A stretch of 35,585 nucleotides of DNA from 2-01-FULL-39-28 sp964436165 (GTDB lineage Bacteria; Patescibacteriota; Minisyncoccia; 2-02-FULL-40-12; GWA2-44-9), in assembly GCA_964436165.1 (NCBI GenBank), contig CAYTBY010000009.1, forward strand, positions 1 to 35,585, read 5' to 3'. The first letter of the stretch is position 1, and every line of letters begins with the position of its first letter. This document shows, one piece after another, positions 6,246 to 13,757 of this stretch. The translations under genes were made by a program, and so were the position numbers. The notes under the pieces were generated by a model. It searched no databases and was not told the DNA's origin. It saw only the letters and a list, made by a program, of their open reading frames with translations.

Positions 6246-6540
6246 ATTGTTGGATTTTGAATAAAATACCCATAAATTTGATCCAACAAAGTTTTCCCCT
6301 CCTTCGCTCTTCCAGAGCTACGGAAGGGCAATGCAATGTTCTACTTCTTCGCATAAAGCTACGAAGTACACGGTCTACTGCGTCCCGCCATAGCCTTGGC
6401 GGAGGAGGATTGGCCCTGCCATTATGGAAAATTGGCCGTTCAGCAACTAAGTTGAACGGCTTTCTTGCCCGCCGAAGCCTTGGCGAAGGCGGGTTCCATG
6501 CTAGCTATTTCAAAATTATTAAGCCCATGCTACCCTGCAG
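6246..6540. repeat. intergenic repeat family, copy 7 (longest)
   Basis: Contains TTGAATAAAATACCCATAAA, CCAACAAAGTTTTCCCC, AATGTTCTACTTCTTCGC, GCATAAAGCTACGAAGTAC, GGAGGATTGGCCCTGCC, ATTATGGAAAATTGGCCGTT, a GCCGTTC/GAACGGC stem, and a CCGCCAAGGC/GCCTTGGCG-type inverted repeat. It follows the RelE-like gene directly. A 95-codon frame across it is translated repeat. Confidence 0.65.
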
Positions 6541-6573
6541 ATAGAACTTACTGTTTCCCCCCAAGGAGCTAAA

Positions 6574-6999
6574 ATGGGCAACATTAGAGATCTTTTAGTA
6601 GTACAGTGGATTCTACAAAACACCGAAGAGTCCCACGGCATTATCCCTTGGAAACGGAAAGAAAAAGGCGGATACATGGCAGTTGTCCATCGAGAAAATA
6701 CTCCCCCTGTTTCTCTAGAAGCCTCTGCCCTTCTTTATCGGGGTATAGAGAAAATAAACATTAAACTCTTATCCGATGGATTTGGCAAGATCGAGGTTGA
6801 GACCAATCAACTCGTTTCAAGGTTCAACGAGAAATACCCTTCTGAAGATCATAAAGAGCTTGTGTTAACTATGAGACGTCTTATAGCCGCTATCCCTCAT
6901 CGGATTCGCTGGCAAGAGTTAGAAGATGAGAAGAATGAAGGAGAGCGCAGACAGGGCATTTATCAACGGCTTCTTTTCGGAAATGGAGCCGATAATTAA
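6574..6999 (+). CDS. hypothetical protein, 141 aa
   Basis: This 141-aa soluble protein is not recognised. A perfect Shine-Dalgarno (AAGGAG at 6562-6567) precedes the ATG by 6 nt and a strong terminator follows the stop within a few bases, so it is a real single-gene unit. It has a mixed N-terminus (RDLLVVQWILQNTEESHGII) and a helical C-terminal half with coiled-coil-like charge pattern (WQELEDEKNEGERRQGIYQR). There is no signal peptide or membrane segment. It shares the style of the genes at 807, 16342 and 17761: good Shine-Dalgarno, own terminator, repeat unit afterwards. Confidence 0.7.
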   Translation: MGNIRDLLVVQWILQNTEESHGIIPWKRKEKGGYMAVVHRENTPPVSLEASALLYRGIEKINIKLLSDGFGKIEVETNQLVSRFNEKYPSEDHKELVLTMRRLIAAIPHRIRWQELEDEKNEGERRQGIYQRLLFGNGADN

Positions 7000-7000
7000 A

Positions 7001-7028
7001 AAATCTCGCAAGAGTTGCGAGATTTTAT
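7001..7028 (+). terminator. intrinsic terminator
   Basis: Perfect 11-bp stem AAATCTCGCAA (7001-7011) with TTGCGAGATTT (7015-7025), 3-nt loop GAG, then T-rich sequence. It lies just after the stop at 6999. Confidence 0.85.
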
Positions 7029-7030
7029 TA

Positions 7031-7205
7031 TTTCGTCCGCCGGATGGGAAATTGGCCGTTCGGCGACTAAGTTGTTAGAGAAAACGGTACCTGACATCTC
7101 TTCTGTTCCTGTAGTTGAAGCCCACTAACGTACGGGCACTTTTTAAATTTATGCGACTGAACGAAGGTGAAGGAGTACTGAGCAGAGCACTGCGAATGTG
7201 GATAG
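7031..7205. repeat. intergenic repeat family, copy 8 (degraded)
   Basis: Contains ATGGGAAATTGGCCGTTCGG then CGACTAAGTTG (as in copy 7), AAAACGGTACCTGAC (as at 1305), and a GAAGGAGTACTGAGCAG then AGCACTGCGAATGT segment (as in copy 1). It is a mosaic of the family. Confidence 0.5.
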
Positions 7206-7211
7206 CGGGGT

Positions 7212-7238
7212 TTGTCAGATATTATTAAGTGTTAAAAT
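7212..7238 (+). promoter_or_regulatory. promoter for a probably leaderless small gene
   Basis: -35 TTGTCA (7212-7217), 15-nt spacer, -10 TAAAAT (7233-7238). Only 6 nt separate the -10 from the ATG at 7245. Confidence 0.5.
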
Positions 7239-7244
7239 AGATAG

Positions 7245-7478
7245 ATGGAAAATCCATTTGTAAAATTAGTCAGAGAAGGGGAGCCGTCAGCGGAAGGAAA
7301 GAAAATAGTTGATACTCGTTTTGAGCTGAGAGAAGACGGGGCATATGTTTATGATATATTTAGTGATCGAACCGAGAGCGAGGGACAACCCCTGGGATCT
7401 CCCTCAAATGATCCAGAATTAGGTAGAGAGAAATATTCGGAGTATAGGCGAAGAAGAGGATTGCCGAAAGAACAATAA
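7245..7478 (+). CDS. hypothetical protein, 77 aa
   Basis: This 77-aa soluble, charged protein is not recognised. It has a beta-like middle (TRFELREDGAYVYDIFSD) and a polar tail ending SEYRRRRGLPKEQ. It has no Shine-Dalgarno; a -10 box (TAAAAT) ends 6 nt before the ATG, which suggests leaderless translation. The gene downstream at 7562 encodes an orphan DUF2283 protein and could be in the same unit (83-nt gap). Confidence 0.5.
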   Translation: MENPFVKLVREGEPSAEGKKIVDTRFELREDGAYVYDIFSDRTESEGQPLGSPSNDPELGREKYSEYRRRRGLPKEQ

Positions 7479-7561
7479 CCCAGCTCTTTCTATAAATCGT
7501 CTCCCCATCTTGTAATTATTGGTTATATTGATAAAGTAAATAAAAGTTATGAAAAAGTAAG

Positions 7562-7804
7562 ATGGCAAAAAATATGAAAAACCGAAAATATCCGGTACGT
7601 TACGACAAAAAGGAGGATATCCTTTATTTTGGCGTTCGCGCAGGCGCAGAAGAGGAGTTTATTGAAGTTGTTCCCGGGGTTTCAGTTGAACTTGATAAAA
7701 ATGGCAAAGTAATCGGGATCGAGGTTCTCAATGCTTCTGAAATATTAAAACCGGTTTTTAAATCGAACCAACATCAGAATCAAATGTTCGGAGTTGTTCG
7801 ATAG
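7562..7804 (+). CDS. orphan DUF2283 family protein
   Basis: This 80-aa protein carries the DUF2283 pattern VRYDKKEDILYFGVRAG, EVVPGVSVELDKNGKVIG, IEVLNASE. It resembles the antitoxin-like protein at 2650 in fold but diverges in sequence. No DUF4258 partner is next to it, so it may be an orphan antitoxin or have another role. Its neighbours are an unknown 77-aa protein upstream and a zinc-knuckle-like protein downstream. No Shine-Dalgarno is clear. Confidence 0.7.
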   Translation: MAKNMKNRKYPVRYDKKEDILYFGVRAGAEEEFIEVVPGVSVELDKNGKVIGIEVLNASEILKPVFKSNQHQNQMFGVVR

Positions 7805-7886
7805 AAAGAATACAAAAGAAATAAAAGAAAATTTTAATAAATAAGGCCGAAACAATTATTAACAATTAATTTAAATCAATAAATAT

Positions 7887-8318
7887 ATGCCAGAAAAACC
7901 ATTTGAAATTATACCCAAAGAAAATTTAGAACCCGTCTGCGATGTTTGTGGTGGTCTACACAAGACATCGAATCACGGTGAATCGTTGTTGGGAAAAACA
8001 GAATTGTTGAACCCAATTTGCGAAATTTGTGGGGGATCGCATAAAACTTCACAACATCACGATAAAGAAGTTTTTTTTGAGAAAGAGAAAGATTATCACA
8101 AAGATTTAAAAGATTTAAATAAGCCTGAATTTAAGGGGATGGACGGCGAAGAATACCCGGATAGATTATCGATGGAAAGAGCTAATGAGGCCTGGACCAG
8201 AAAAACGAATTCATATAAGGGTTTGGATGGCCAATATTATGAAGATAAATTTGATATGGAAGAAGCCAACAGACGATTTACTGAACAAATGAATCCCAAG
8301 AGAGAGAAGGATTACTAG
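7887..8318 (+). CDS. protein with two zinc-knuckle-like motifs and two further internal repeats
   Basis: This 143-aa soluble protein is made of two pairs of duplicated motifs. Near the N-terminus are C18-DV-C21-GGLH25KTSNH30 and C45-EI-C48-GGSH52KTSQH57, each a CxxC followed by two histidines, a plausible zinc site. The C-terminal half has two similar segments, GMDGEEYPDRLSMERANEAW (residues 84-103) and GLDGQYYEDKFDMEEANRRF (112-131). I recognise no named family. Zinc binding and a nucleic-acid or protein contact role are inference. No Shine-Dalgarno is visible. Confidence 0.65.
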   Translation: MPEKPFEIIPKENLEPVCDVCGGLHKTSNHGESLLGKTELLNPICEICGGSHKTSQHHDKEVFFEKEKDYHKDLKDLNKPEFKGMDGEEYPDRLSMERANEAWTRKTNSYKGLDGQYYEDKFDMEEANRRFTEQMNPKREKDY

Positions 8319-8380
8319 TTTTTCTTTTTTGGCCTAAATATAATATTTTAAAAGAATTTGCTACCAAACTACTTGCCTCG

Positions 8381-8413
8381 AAAACCGGACCACACCGTAA
8401 GGTGTGGTCCGGT
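8381..8413 (-). terminator. terminator of the infC-rpmI-rplT operon
   Basis: Perfect 13-bp stem (ACCGGACCACACC at 8384-8396 with its complement at 8401-8413), 4-nt loop GTAA, followed on the minus strand by a short U tract (8381-8384). It lies directly after the rplT stop codon. Confidence 0.85.
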
Positions 8414-8416
8414 GAG

Positions 8417-8752
8417 TTATGAGATAACTTGTTTGAAAACGTTTGGATGATTCTCTGCTAGGTCGGCCAGGATCTTTCGGTCCAGCTCGATGTTCTCTTT
8501 GTGAAGCTTGTTTATTAACCTCGAGTAGCTGATCCCATTCTCACGAGCGGCGGCGTTTATCTTGACCTGCCAGAGACGACGGAAGTCACGTTTTTTCTTT
8601 TTTCGATCGGCGAATTGAAATGACCAGGCATGGAGAGTGGCTTCTTTGGCGGCCCGGAACTTTGATTTACGGGTCCACAAAAAACCTTTTGTATGTTTCA
8701 ACAATCTTTTTCTTCGTCTATTTGCTTGGACGCCGCGTTTAACTCGACTCAT
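8417..8752 (-). CDS. rplT: 50S ribosomal protein L20 (bL20)
   Basis: This 111-aa protein is bL20, which binds 23S rRNA early in large-subunit assembly. Family sequence is clear: MSRVKRGVQANRRRKRLLKH, GFLWTRKSKFRAAKEA, KKKRDFRRLWQVKINAAARE, GISYSRLINKLHKENIELDR and KILADLAENHPNVFKQVI. Length is normal. Its ATG overlaps the rpmI stop (ATGA), so the two are translationally coupled. It ends the infC-rpmI-rplT operon and is followed by a perfect terminator hairpin. Confidence 0.97.
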   Translation of the reverse strand: MSRVKRGVQANRRRKRLLKHTKGFLWTRKSKFRAAKEATLHAWSFQFADRKKKKRDFRRLWQVKINAAARENGISYSRLINKLHKENIELDRKILADLAENHPNVFKQVIS

Positions 8753-8949
8753 ATAATGTAATTAAGTATTAGTGATTTAACCTTCTTTTCCAACTCGCTT
8801 GGGGCTCGAACTGAGCCATGCTTACGTTGGCCTTTTGAACCACTGTCTTTGGCATTGAAATGATTCTGACCCGGCGGGCGCTTCATAACCTTACCAGTTC
8901 CGGTAATTTTAATTCTCTTCATTAAGGACTTGTTTGTTTTATTAGACAT
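8749..8949 (-). CDS. rpmI: 50S ribosomal protein L35 (bL35)
   Basis: This 66-aa protein is bL35, a basic large-subunit protein. It shows TNKSLMKRIKITGTGKVMKR and then PPGQNHFNAKDSGSKGQRKH, recognisable but diverged from the usual KRFKVTGTGKIKR pattern. The start overlaps the end of infC by 8 nt and the stop overlaps rplT by 4 nt. The order infC-rpmI-rplT is the universal bacterial arrangement and supports the call. Confidence 0.92.
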   Translation of the reverse strand: MSNKTNKSLMKRIKITGTGKVMKRPPGQNHFNAKDSGSKGQRKHGSVRAPSELEKKVKSLILNYII

Positions 8950-9466
8950 GTTTCTTTTCCTTCCTTATTAATACCAGCCAACCATAGGGCGATCTTGAGG
9001 GGGAACCGTCAATGGTGTGGGGTTCGGCGATTAGTTTTAAGAAATTTCCCAGCTTTTCCTTGCCCATGTGAGCCAGGGCTTTCTCTCGCCCCCTAAGCGT
9101 AAGCTCTATTTTGACCGGATGGCCGTCTCTTAAAAACTCGTCTACTTGTTCCGATTTGAATTTAAGGTCGTGAGCTCCGGTTTTGAAACCCACCCGAACT
9201 GTCTTTATCTCTTGGTCTTTCTGCTTTACGGCGCCCTTCTCCTGCTTCTCTTTGCGATACATATATTTACCATAATCCATGATTTTGGCAATGGGGAGTC
9301 CGCCAGCTGGCGGATTCGGACCCACCTCAACTAAGTCTAGGTCTTTTGACTTGGCCAGTTGGAGGGCCTCAAAAATCTTCATATTTCCAAGTTGATTTCC
9401 GGTATCATCAATAACCTGAACTTCGGGAACCCGTATTTGATTGTTTATTCTTAAATGTTTTAACAA
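8942..9466 (-). CDS. infC: translation initiation factor IF-3
   Basis: This 174-aa protein is IF-3, which controls start-codon selection and keeps subunits apart. The N-domain has INNQIRVPEVQVIDDTGNQL and LVEVGPNPPAGGLPIAKIMD (a linker region extended by an AGGLP insert compared with the usual form), then YGKYMYRKEKQEK. The C-domain has KTVRVGFKTGAHDLKFKSEQ and the GREKALAHMGKEKL motif. The frame begins with TTG at 9466, with no ATG nearby and no clear Shine-Dalgarno. A rare start codon in infC recalls the AUU start of enterobacterial infC. It is divergent from the aminotransferase gene. Confidence 0.95.
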   Translation of the reverse strand: MLKHLRINNQIRVPEVQVIDDTGNQLGNMKIFEALQLAKSKDLDLVEVGPNPPAGGLPIAKIMDYGKYMYRKEKQEKGAVKQKDQEIKTVRVGFKTGAHDLKFKSEQVDEFLRDGHPVKIELTLRGREKALAHMGKEKLGNFLKLIAEPHTIDGSPSRSPYGWLVLIRKEKKHV

Positions 9467-9490
9467 GGCGTGTTATTTATAAAGTATAAT
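9460..9490 (+). promoter_or_regulatory. promoter for the aminotransferase-ThiF cluster
   Basis: -10 TATAAT at 9485-9490 with a -35-like TTAACA at 9460-9465 (19-nt spacer). It lies in the short divergent region between infC and the aminotransferase gene. Confidence 0.45.
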
Positions 9491-9520
9491 TTAGCACAAA
9501 TAGATGATATAGTAAATAAC

Positions 9521-10429
9521 ATGGAAAGAGCGGACAAAATATGGCTGGACGGTAAATTTGTTGATTGGGATAAGGCCAATTTCCACATCATTACTCACGC
9601 CCTCCATTACGGTACAGCCGTTTTTGAGGGGATAAGGTGTTACAAGACTAAAAATGGTCCGGCTGTTTTTAGGCTTGATGACCATCTTAACCGTCTTTTT
9701 TATTCGGCCAATTGTCTTGGTATGAAAGTAAATCTGGGGAATGGTGATCTTAGGATGGCAATAAAAAACCTTGTTTTGTCCAATGGACTTGAGGACTGCT
9801 ATATCCGGCCTCTTATTTTTTATTCTTCAGATCAGATGGGGCTTCTGCCCGAGACGGATAAGGTTAGCATAGCCGTTGCCTGTTGGCCTTGGATTTTAAG
9901 GACAGGAGCATCAAGCGGGGTGAGAGTTATGACCTCTAAGTTTATCAGGCCTCATCCGGCGTCTGTTCCGATTGAGGCCAAAATAAGCGGACATTATTCA
10001 AACTCAGTCATGGCCTCTCAAGAGGCAAAAAATGCCGGCTTTGACGAAGCATTGCTTCTTGATTATCGGGGATGCGTGGCTGAAGGGCCAGGAGAAAATA
10101 TTTTTCTGGTAAAAAATAGCGCATTGGTAACACCGGCAAAAGGGACTATCCTGGCCGGTATAACCAGGGATAGTATTATTAGGCTTGCCAAAGACAAGGG
10201 CCTTCAGGTTCTGGAGAGAGAGATAAAACCGCCTGAATTGAAAGAAGCCGATGAAGTATTTTTTGTCGGAACAGCAGCCGAAATCTGGCCGGTACTCAAG
10301 ATAGATGGAAGCAGAATCAATAACGGAAAGGTAGGTGATATAACTTCTGATTTGATGAAAAAATATAGGTCTTTGGTTAGAGGAGAAAATGATAAATATA
10401 GTCATTGGCTTACGTTTGTTAAATCGTAG
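9521..10429 (+). CDS. ilvE: branched-chain amino acid aminotransferase (class IV)
   Basis: This 302-aa PLP enzyme of the class-IV aminotransferase fold interconverts branched-chain amino acids and 2-oxo acids with glutamate. It shows IWLDGKFVDWDKANFHIITH, LHYGTAVFEGIRCYKT, the PLP lysine K154 in EAKISGHYSNSVMA, EALLLDYRGCVAEGPGENIF and TILAGITRDSIIRLA. Length matches the family. The frame opens from GTG at 9470, but the ATG at 9521 gives the standard N-terminus. Complete branched-chain pathways are rare in reduced Candidate Phyla genomes, and the next gene is ThiF-like, so it may feed a specialised pathway. D-amino-acid aminotransferase is a less likely alternative. Confidence 0.88.
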   Translation: MERADKIWLDGKFVDWDKANFHIITHALHYGTAVFEGIRCYKTKNGPAVFRLDDHLNRLFYSANCLGMKVNLGNGDLRMAIKNLVLSNGLEDCYIRPLIFYSSDQMGLLPETDKVSIAVACWPWILRTGASSGVRVMTSKFIRPHPASVPIEAKISGHYSNSVMASQEAKNAGFDEALLLDYRGCVAEGPGENIFLVKNSALVTPAKGTILAGITRDSIIRLAKDKGLQVLEREIKPPELKEADEVFFVGTAAEIWPVLKIDGSRINNGKVGDITSDLMKKYRSLVRGENDKYSHWLTFVKS

Positions 10430-10439
10430 TCACAAATCT

Positions 10440-11552
10440 ATGTCTATGAATAGTCCAAAATTTTTTGAGAAAGAAAGCGACCTGCCAGAGGGCGCTAAAA
10501 AGGTTGATGCTTTTCGGGGATGCTTGGAGGAGCTTTTTTTCGTCGGCAACCCTAAATGGAAAAAAGGAACACCCGAAGCCCTAGAGCCATTGTCGGAGTT
10601 TATTAAGAGCAATAGTGATCCTGGGCTATGGGTTTATTATCCTTGGAGTCATGTGGCTGTCCATATGGTGCGTGAAGATCTGTATTTTAAGTTGAGAACG
10701 GCCAGAAATCATAATCTTATAACAAGTGAAGAGCAGGATAAATATCATCAAATGAAGGTCGGTATCGCTGGTTTGTCGGTTGGTTCTGGAATAGTTTCGG
10801 CTTTAGTAACCAGCGGCGGCCCTAAAACTATAAAGATTGCCGATTTTGATGTAATCGAAGCCAGTAATTTAAATCGGATCAGAGCCTGCTTAGAAGATTT
10901 GGGAAGCAGTAAAGTTCAGGTTGCATCTAGGCAGATTTGGGAACTTGATCCGTTTGCTGATGTCCATATCTGGGACAGGGGAGTGACCAAAGACAACCTT
11001 GATGATTTTCTAGCAGGCAATCCTCGCCTAGATGTTTTTATAGACGAGATGGATAGTTTGGATTTAAAAATTTCGGCCCGGGTTATCTGTCGGGAGAATG
11101 GCATCCCGGTAGTAATGGCGACTGATAATGGTGATACGGTTATCTTAGATGTAGAAAGATTTGACTTAGAGCCAAAACGTTTATTCTTCCATGGTTTGGC
11201 TGGAAATTTAAGCCCCGATGATTGCAAGGATATGACTCGTGAAAAGTGGCTTCGTCTCTCAACTCAGATTATCGGTCCTGACTTTATGACTCCCGAACTT
11301 CAGAATTCGATTCTTCAAATCGGGACTAGCTTGGGCGGAGTTCCTCAGCTTGGAACCACTGCCGGCGTAGCTGGAGCGGCTGCATCTTTTGTTATCAGGA
11401 GAATTGCGAATGGATACGAGATGCCCTCCGGAAGATATATAATCAGCTTGGAGAAGGAAATTATTTCTGGTTACAATGATCCGGAAAATAAAGCAAAAAG
11501 AGAAAAACAGAGTGAAAAATTTAAAGAAAGCTTATTCTCGCCTAAAAAATGA
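10440..11552 (+). CDS. ThiF/MoeB/E1-like adenylyltransferase-fold protein
   Basis: This is a 370-aa ThiF-fold protein. After an unfamiliar N-terminal part of about 100 residues comes the nucleotide-binding core: MKVGIAGLSVGSGIVSALVT (glycine-rich loop), IKIADFDVIEASNLNRIRAC (D..D...NLNR), LGSSKVQVA, then VFIDEMDSLDLKISARVICR. Classic E1-like enzymes adenylate a C-terminal glycine or carboxylate. No zinc-binding CxxC pairs and no obvious catalytic cysteine loop are seen. Start 10440 is uncertain: an ATG at 10389 inside the previous gene is also in frame, preceded by AGGAG at very short spacing. It overlaps the next gene by 4 nt. Pairing with a nitroreductase recalls ThiF-nitroreductase fusions such as mycobacterial Rv1355c. 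Confidence 0.8.
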   Translation: MSMNSPKFFEKESDLPEGAKKVDAFRGCLEELFFVGNPKWKKGTPEALEPLSEFIKSNSDPGLWVYYPWSHVAVHMVREDLYFKLRTARNHNLITSEEQDKYHQMKVGIAGLSVGSGIVSALVTSGGPKTIKIADFDVIEASNLNRIRACLEDLGSSKVQVASRQIWELDPFADVHIWDRGVTKDNLDDFLAGNPRLDVFIDEMDSLDLKISARVICRENGIPVVMATDNGDTVILDVERFDLEPKRLFFHGLAGNLSPDDCKDMTREKWLRLSTQIIGPDFMTPELQNSILQIGTSLGGVPQLGTTAGVAGAAASFVIRRIANGYEMPSGRYIISLEKEIISGYNDPENKAKREKQSEKFKESLFSPKK

Positions 11553-12652
11553 TCTCTAATTATAGTCACATTAGGTCAATTACATCAGGACTACCCAAGC
11601 CTCACTCAAGTTACGCTATAAAAGGCGTAATTTTTAACGTTTACCTGGCTAAGAAATGGAGCAGTCTTAAATGGACGAATCCATTTTTAAAAAAATTAAC
11701 TCTGGAATTCCGGCGCGCTCATTTAAGGTACGGAAACCGCCCACTTTTAGATAAATACGATATTAAAGCCGGTATTTACTTAATTAGTGCGGAATATAAT
11801 ATTCCGGATAACTACGGCAAAAATCATGTCCTAAAAGAATGGCTTAGTATAAGGTTTGTGCCAGCCAGAGGAAGGCCGAGCGGTTCAGGCGAACTGGAAA
11901 TATATTATTTTGGCAAAAAGAGACTGGATCAGGTGGTTAAACTAAAATTATTCAAAGGAAATACAAGATTTAAGGATTATATTTTCTCTAGCTCAAGAAT
12001 GTGCGGAGCGAGCCCTTATTTCACAAAAGAAGAGGATAAAATAAACGCAGGAAAAGCAATAGATATTTCTGGGCACAAATATACTCCGATTTGTTTTGCC
12101 CTTATTCAGCATCAATTTATGGCCGATTGTTCTAAGAACAGTAAATCGCTTGGCTATATTTCGGAAATTGTCCGGAACGATTTTATGGCAAAATCTCTAA
12201 CTTTTAAGAGAAAGAATATAAAGTGCGGCCCGCCCTCAGTACCGGCCTATAAAATTCTTAATCTTGATTCGTCAGAAATAAAGTTAAATCGTAAGGTCTA
12301 TAGTTATAAGTTCCCGACATATTGGCTTAATATGGGCCAGCTTGTAGCTCTAATCCACAGACTTATCAAAGGTAAGGTCTTATCCGATAAATCCGTAAAA
12401 TATTATTTGAAGACTAGCGCTGATTTTAAAGATTTGATTAAAAATGACTCAATGGCCAAAATGGCAAAGTTGGGCAGCCTGTTAACGGTAAATGGTAAAA
12501 TTAAGTATTCTAAATTAACCGGCGTTAAACTGAGATCGTTAGTGGACAAAAGTGTTGCTGACGGGCCCGAGTTAAAACTGACCGGAGTTAAAACTTGGAA
12601 CTTGGGGATAAATAAGATTTTAAATATGGCCGGAATCAGGAGGGTCTTTTAA
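11549..12652 (+). CDS. unrecognised 367-aa protein in the ThiF-nitroreductase cluster
   Basis: This 367-aa soluble protein overlaps the ThiF-like gene by 4 nt (ATGA), so it is co-translated. Its N-terminal half contains IKAGIYLISAEYNIPDNYGK, LKEWLSIRFVPARGRPSGSG and ELEIYYFGKKRLDQVV. This strand-rich pattern with conserved Arg/Trp recalls N-acyl-amino-acid synthase or acyl-homoserine-lactone synthase-like GNAT proteins, but I am not sure. Cysteines occur at MCGAS, ICFAL and DCSKN. The C-terminal part is basic. No signal peptide. A role as the acyl- or group-transfer step of the cluster is only a guess. Confidence 0.7.
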   Translation: MISNYSHIRSITSGLPKPHSSYAIKGVIFNVYLAKKWSSLKWTNPFLKKLTLEFRRAHLRYGNRPLLDKYDIKAGIYLISAEYNIPDNYGKNHVLKEWLSIRFVPARGRPSGSGELEIYYFGKKRLDQVVKLKLFKGNTRFKDYIFSSSRMCGASPYFTKEEDKINAGKAIDISGHKYTPICFALIQHQFMADCSKNSKSLGYISEIVRNDFMAKSLTFKRKNIKCGPPSVPAYKILNLDSSEIKLNRKVYSYKFPTYWLNMGQLVALIHRLIKGKVLSDKSVKYYLKTSADFKDLIKNDSMAKMAKLGSLLTVNGKIKYSKLTGVKLRSLVDKSVADGPELKLTGVKTWNLGINKILNMAGIRRVF

Positions 12653-12670
12653 ATAATCACTTGATTTTGC

Positions 12671-12676
12671 TAGAAT
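12671..12676 (+). promoter_or_regulatory. -10 box before the nitroreductase gene
   Basis: TAGAAT (12671-12676) ends 7 nt before the ATG at 12684, the geometry of a leaderless start. The -35 region is weak, so an internal promoter is possible but not certain. Confidence 0.35.
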
Positions 12677-12683
12677 AAAGAAG

Positions 12684-13745
12684 ATGAACACAAAAGATAA
12701 AATTATTCAGCTATTGAGCCATGCAATCAATGCTCCCTCTGGAGGCAATTCTCAGCCCTGGACTTTTAGGGTGGCAGACAATAAGCTAACCATATTATCT
12801 CATCCGGAAAAGGATAACCCCGTTCTTAACTTTAGTTTCCGCGGAACTTTAATTGCTCATGGCGCTTTGATAGAAAATATTATAATCTCAGCCTCTCACC
12901 ACGGTCTTGAAGCTACTGTTAATTTGGCTAGAGATCCGAACGATCGTACCGTTGCGGAGATTATTTTCCGAGATTCCAATCTTTCACCGGATCCGCTGTA
13001 TTCAGCTATTCCTCTAAGGTTCACAAACAGAAAGCAATATGAGGATAAACCCATTCCAAAAGAAATACTTGAAGATATCTCTAGTCTTGCAAATGCTTTA
13101 GGCGGGGCGATGGTTAAAACTTATTTTACCGATGATAAAAACAAAATGGTTATTACCGGCAAGGCCGCTAGTAATAATGAGATTGTTATGTTGGAAAACA
13201 AATTACTGCACGACCTTTTCTTTAAAGAAGTAACCTGGAATTCCCGAGAAGAAAAAATAAAAGGCGGATCGGGGCTTTACATAAAAACCCTGGAGTTAAA
13301 AAAGCCTCAAGAAGTCGTTTTTCGCATTATTAGACACTGGCCGATGATGTCTATCCTAAAAAAAATAGGATTAGCCAGGTTTATTGCCTCTGAAAATGCT
13401 AAAATATATGGAACCGGAGGCGCGATGTGGGCTATCTCGGTTAATGAGTCCAGCCATGAAAACTTTATTACTGCGGGCAGGGTCTTGGAAAGAATCTGGT
13501 TAAATTGTGCAAAAAGAGGTCTAAGTTTACAATTGATGACCGGAATATTATTTATGTGGCAAAAGATAGCGGCTGGCCAGACCGATGTATTTTCATCCGA
13601 GCACATTAATCTTATCAATGAATCGTACGATCAAATCTCGTCTGTATTTGGTATTAAGAGCGGTACAATTACTTTGATGTTTAGGACCGGTTACTCAGAT
13701 AAACCAAGCGCTCTTTCGTATAAAAAAGAGCCGGTAATAATATAA
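12684..13745 (+). CDS. Acg-like nitroreductase-fold flavoprotein
   Basis: This 353-aa protein belongs to the nitroreductase superfamily and most resembles the long Acg-type members: NAPSGGNSQPWTFRV near the N-terminus (the FMN-contacting S-x-N-x-QPW motif), RGTLIAHGALIENIIISASH, IPLRFTNRKQYEDKPIP, and MWAISVNESSHENFITAGRV. The duplicated-domain length (about 330-350) fits Acg proteins, which bind or sequester FMN. It sits 31 nt after the 367-aa gene and before the histidine kinase. Association of a ThiF fold with such a nitroreductase suggests a shared pathway, possibly peptide or cofactor modification. That is inference. Confidence 0.8.
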   Translation: MNTKDKIIQLLSHAINAPSGGNSQPWTFRVADNKLTILSHPEKDNPVLNFSFRGTLIAHGALIENIIISASHHGLEATVNLARDPNDRTVAEIIFRDSNLSPDPLYSAIPLRFTNRKQYEDKPIPKEILEDISSLANALGGAMVKTYFTDDKNKMVITGKAASNNEIVMLENKLLHDLFFKEVTWNSREEKIKGGSGLYIKTLELKKPQEVVFRIIRHWPMMSILKKIGLARFIASENAKIYGTGGAMWAISVNESSHENFITAGRVLERIWLNCAKRGLSLQLMTGILFMWQKIAAGQTDVFSSEHINLINESYDQISSVFGIKSGTITLMFRTGYSDKPSALSYKKEPVII

Positions 13746-13757
13746 GTTCCGTAATTA

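Noticed and set aside
6257..6544. 95-codon frame
   Set aside because: Translated repeat copy 7, rich in Arg/Ser from palindromic DNA; no start signals.
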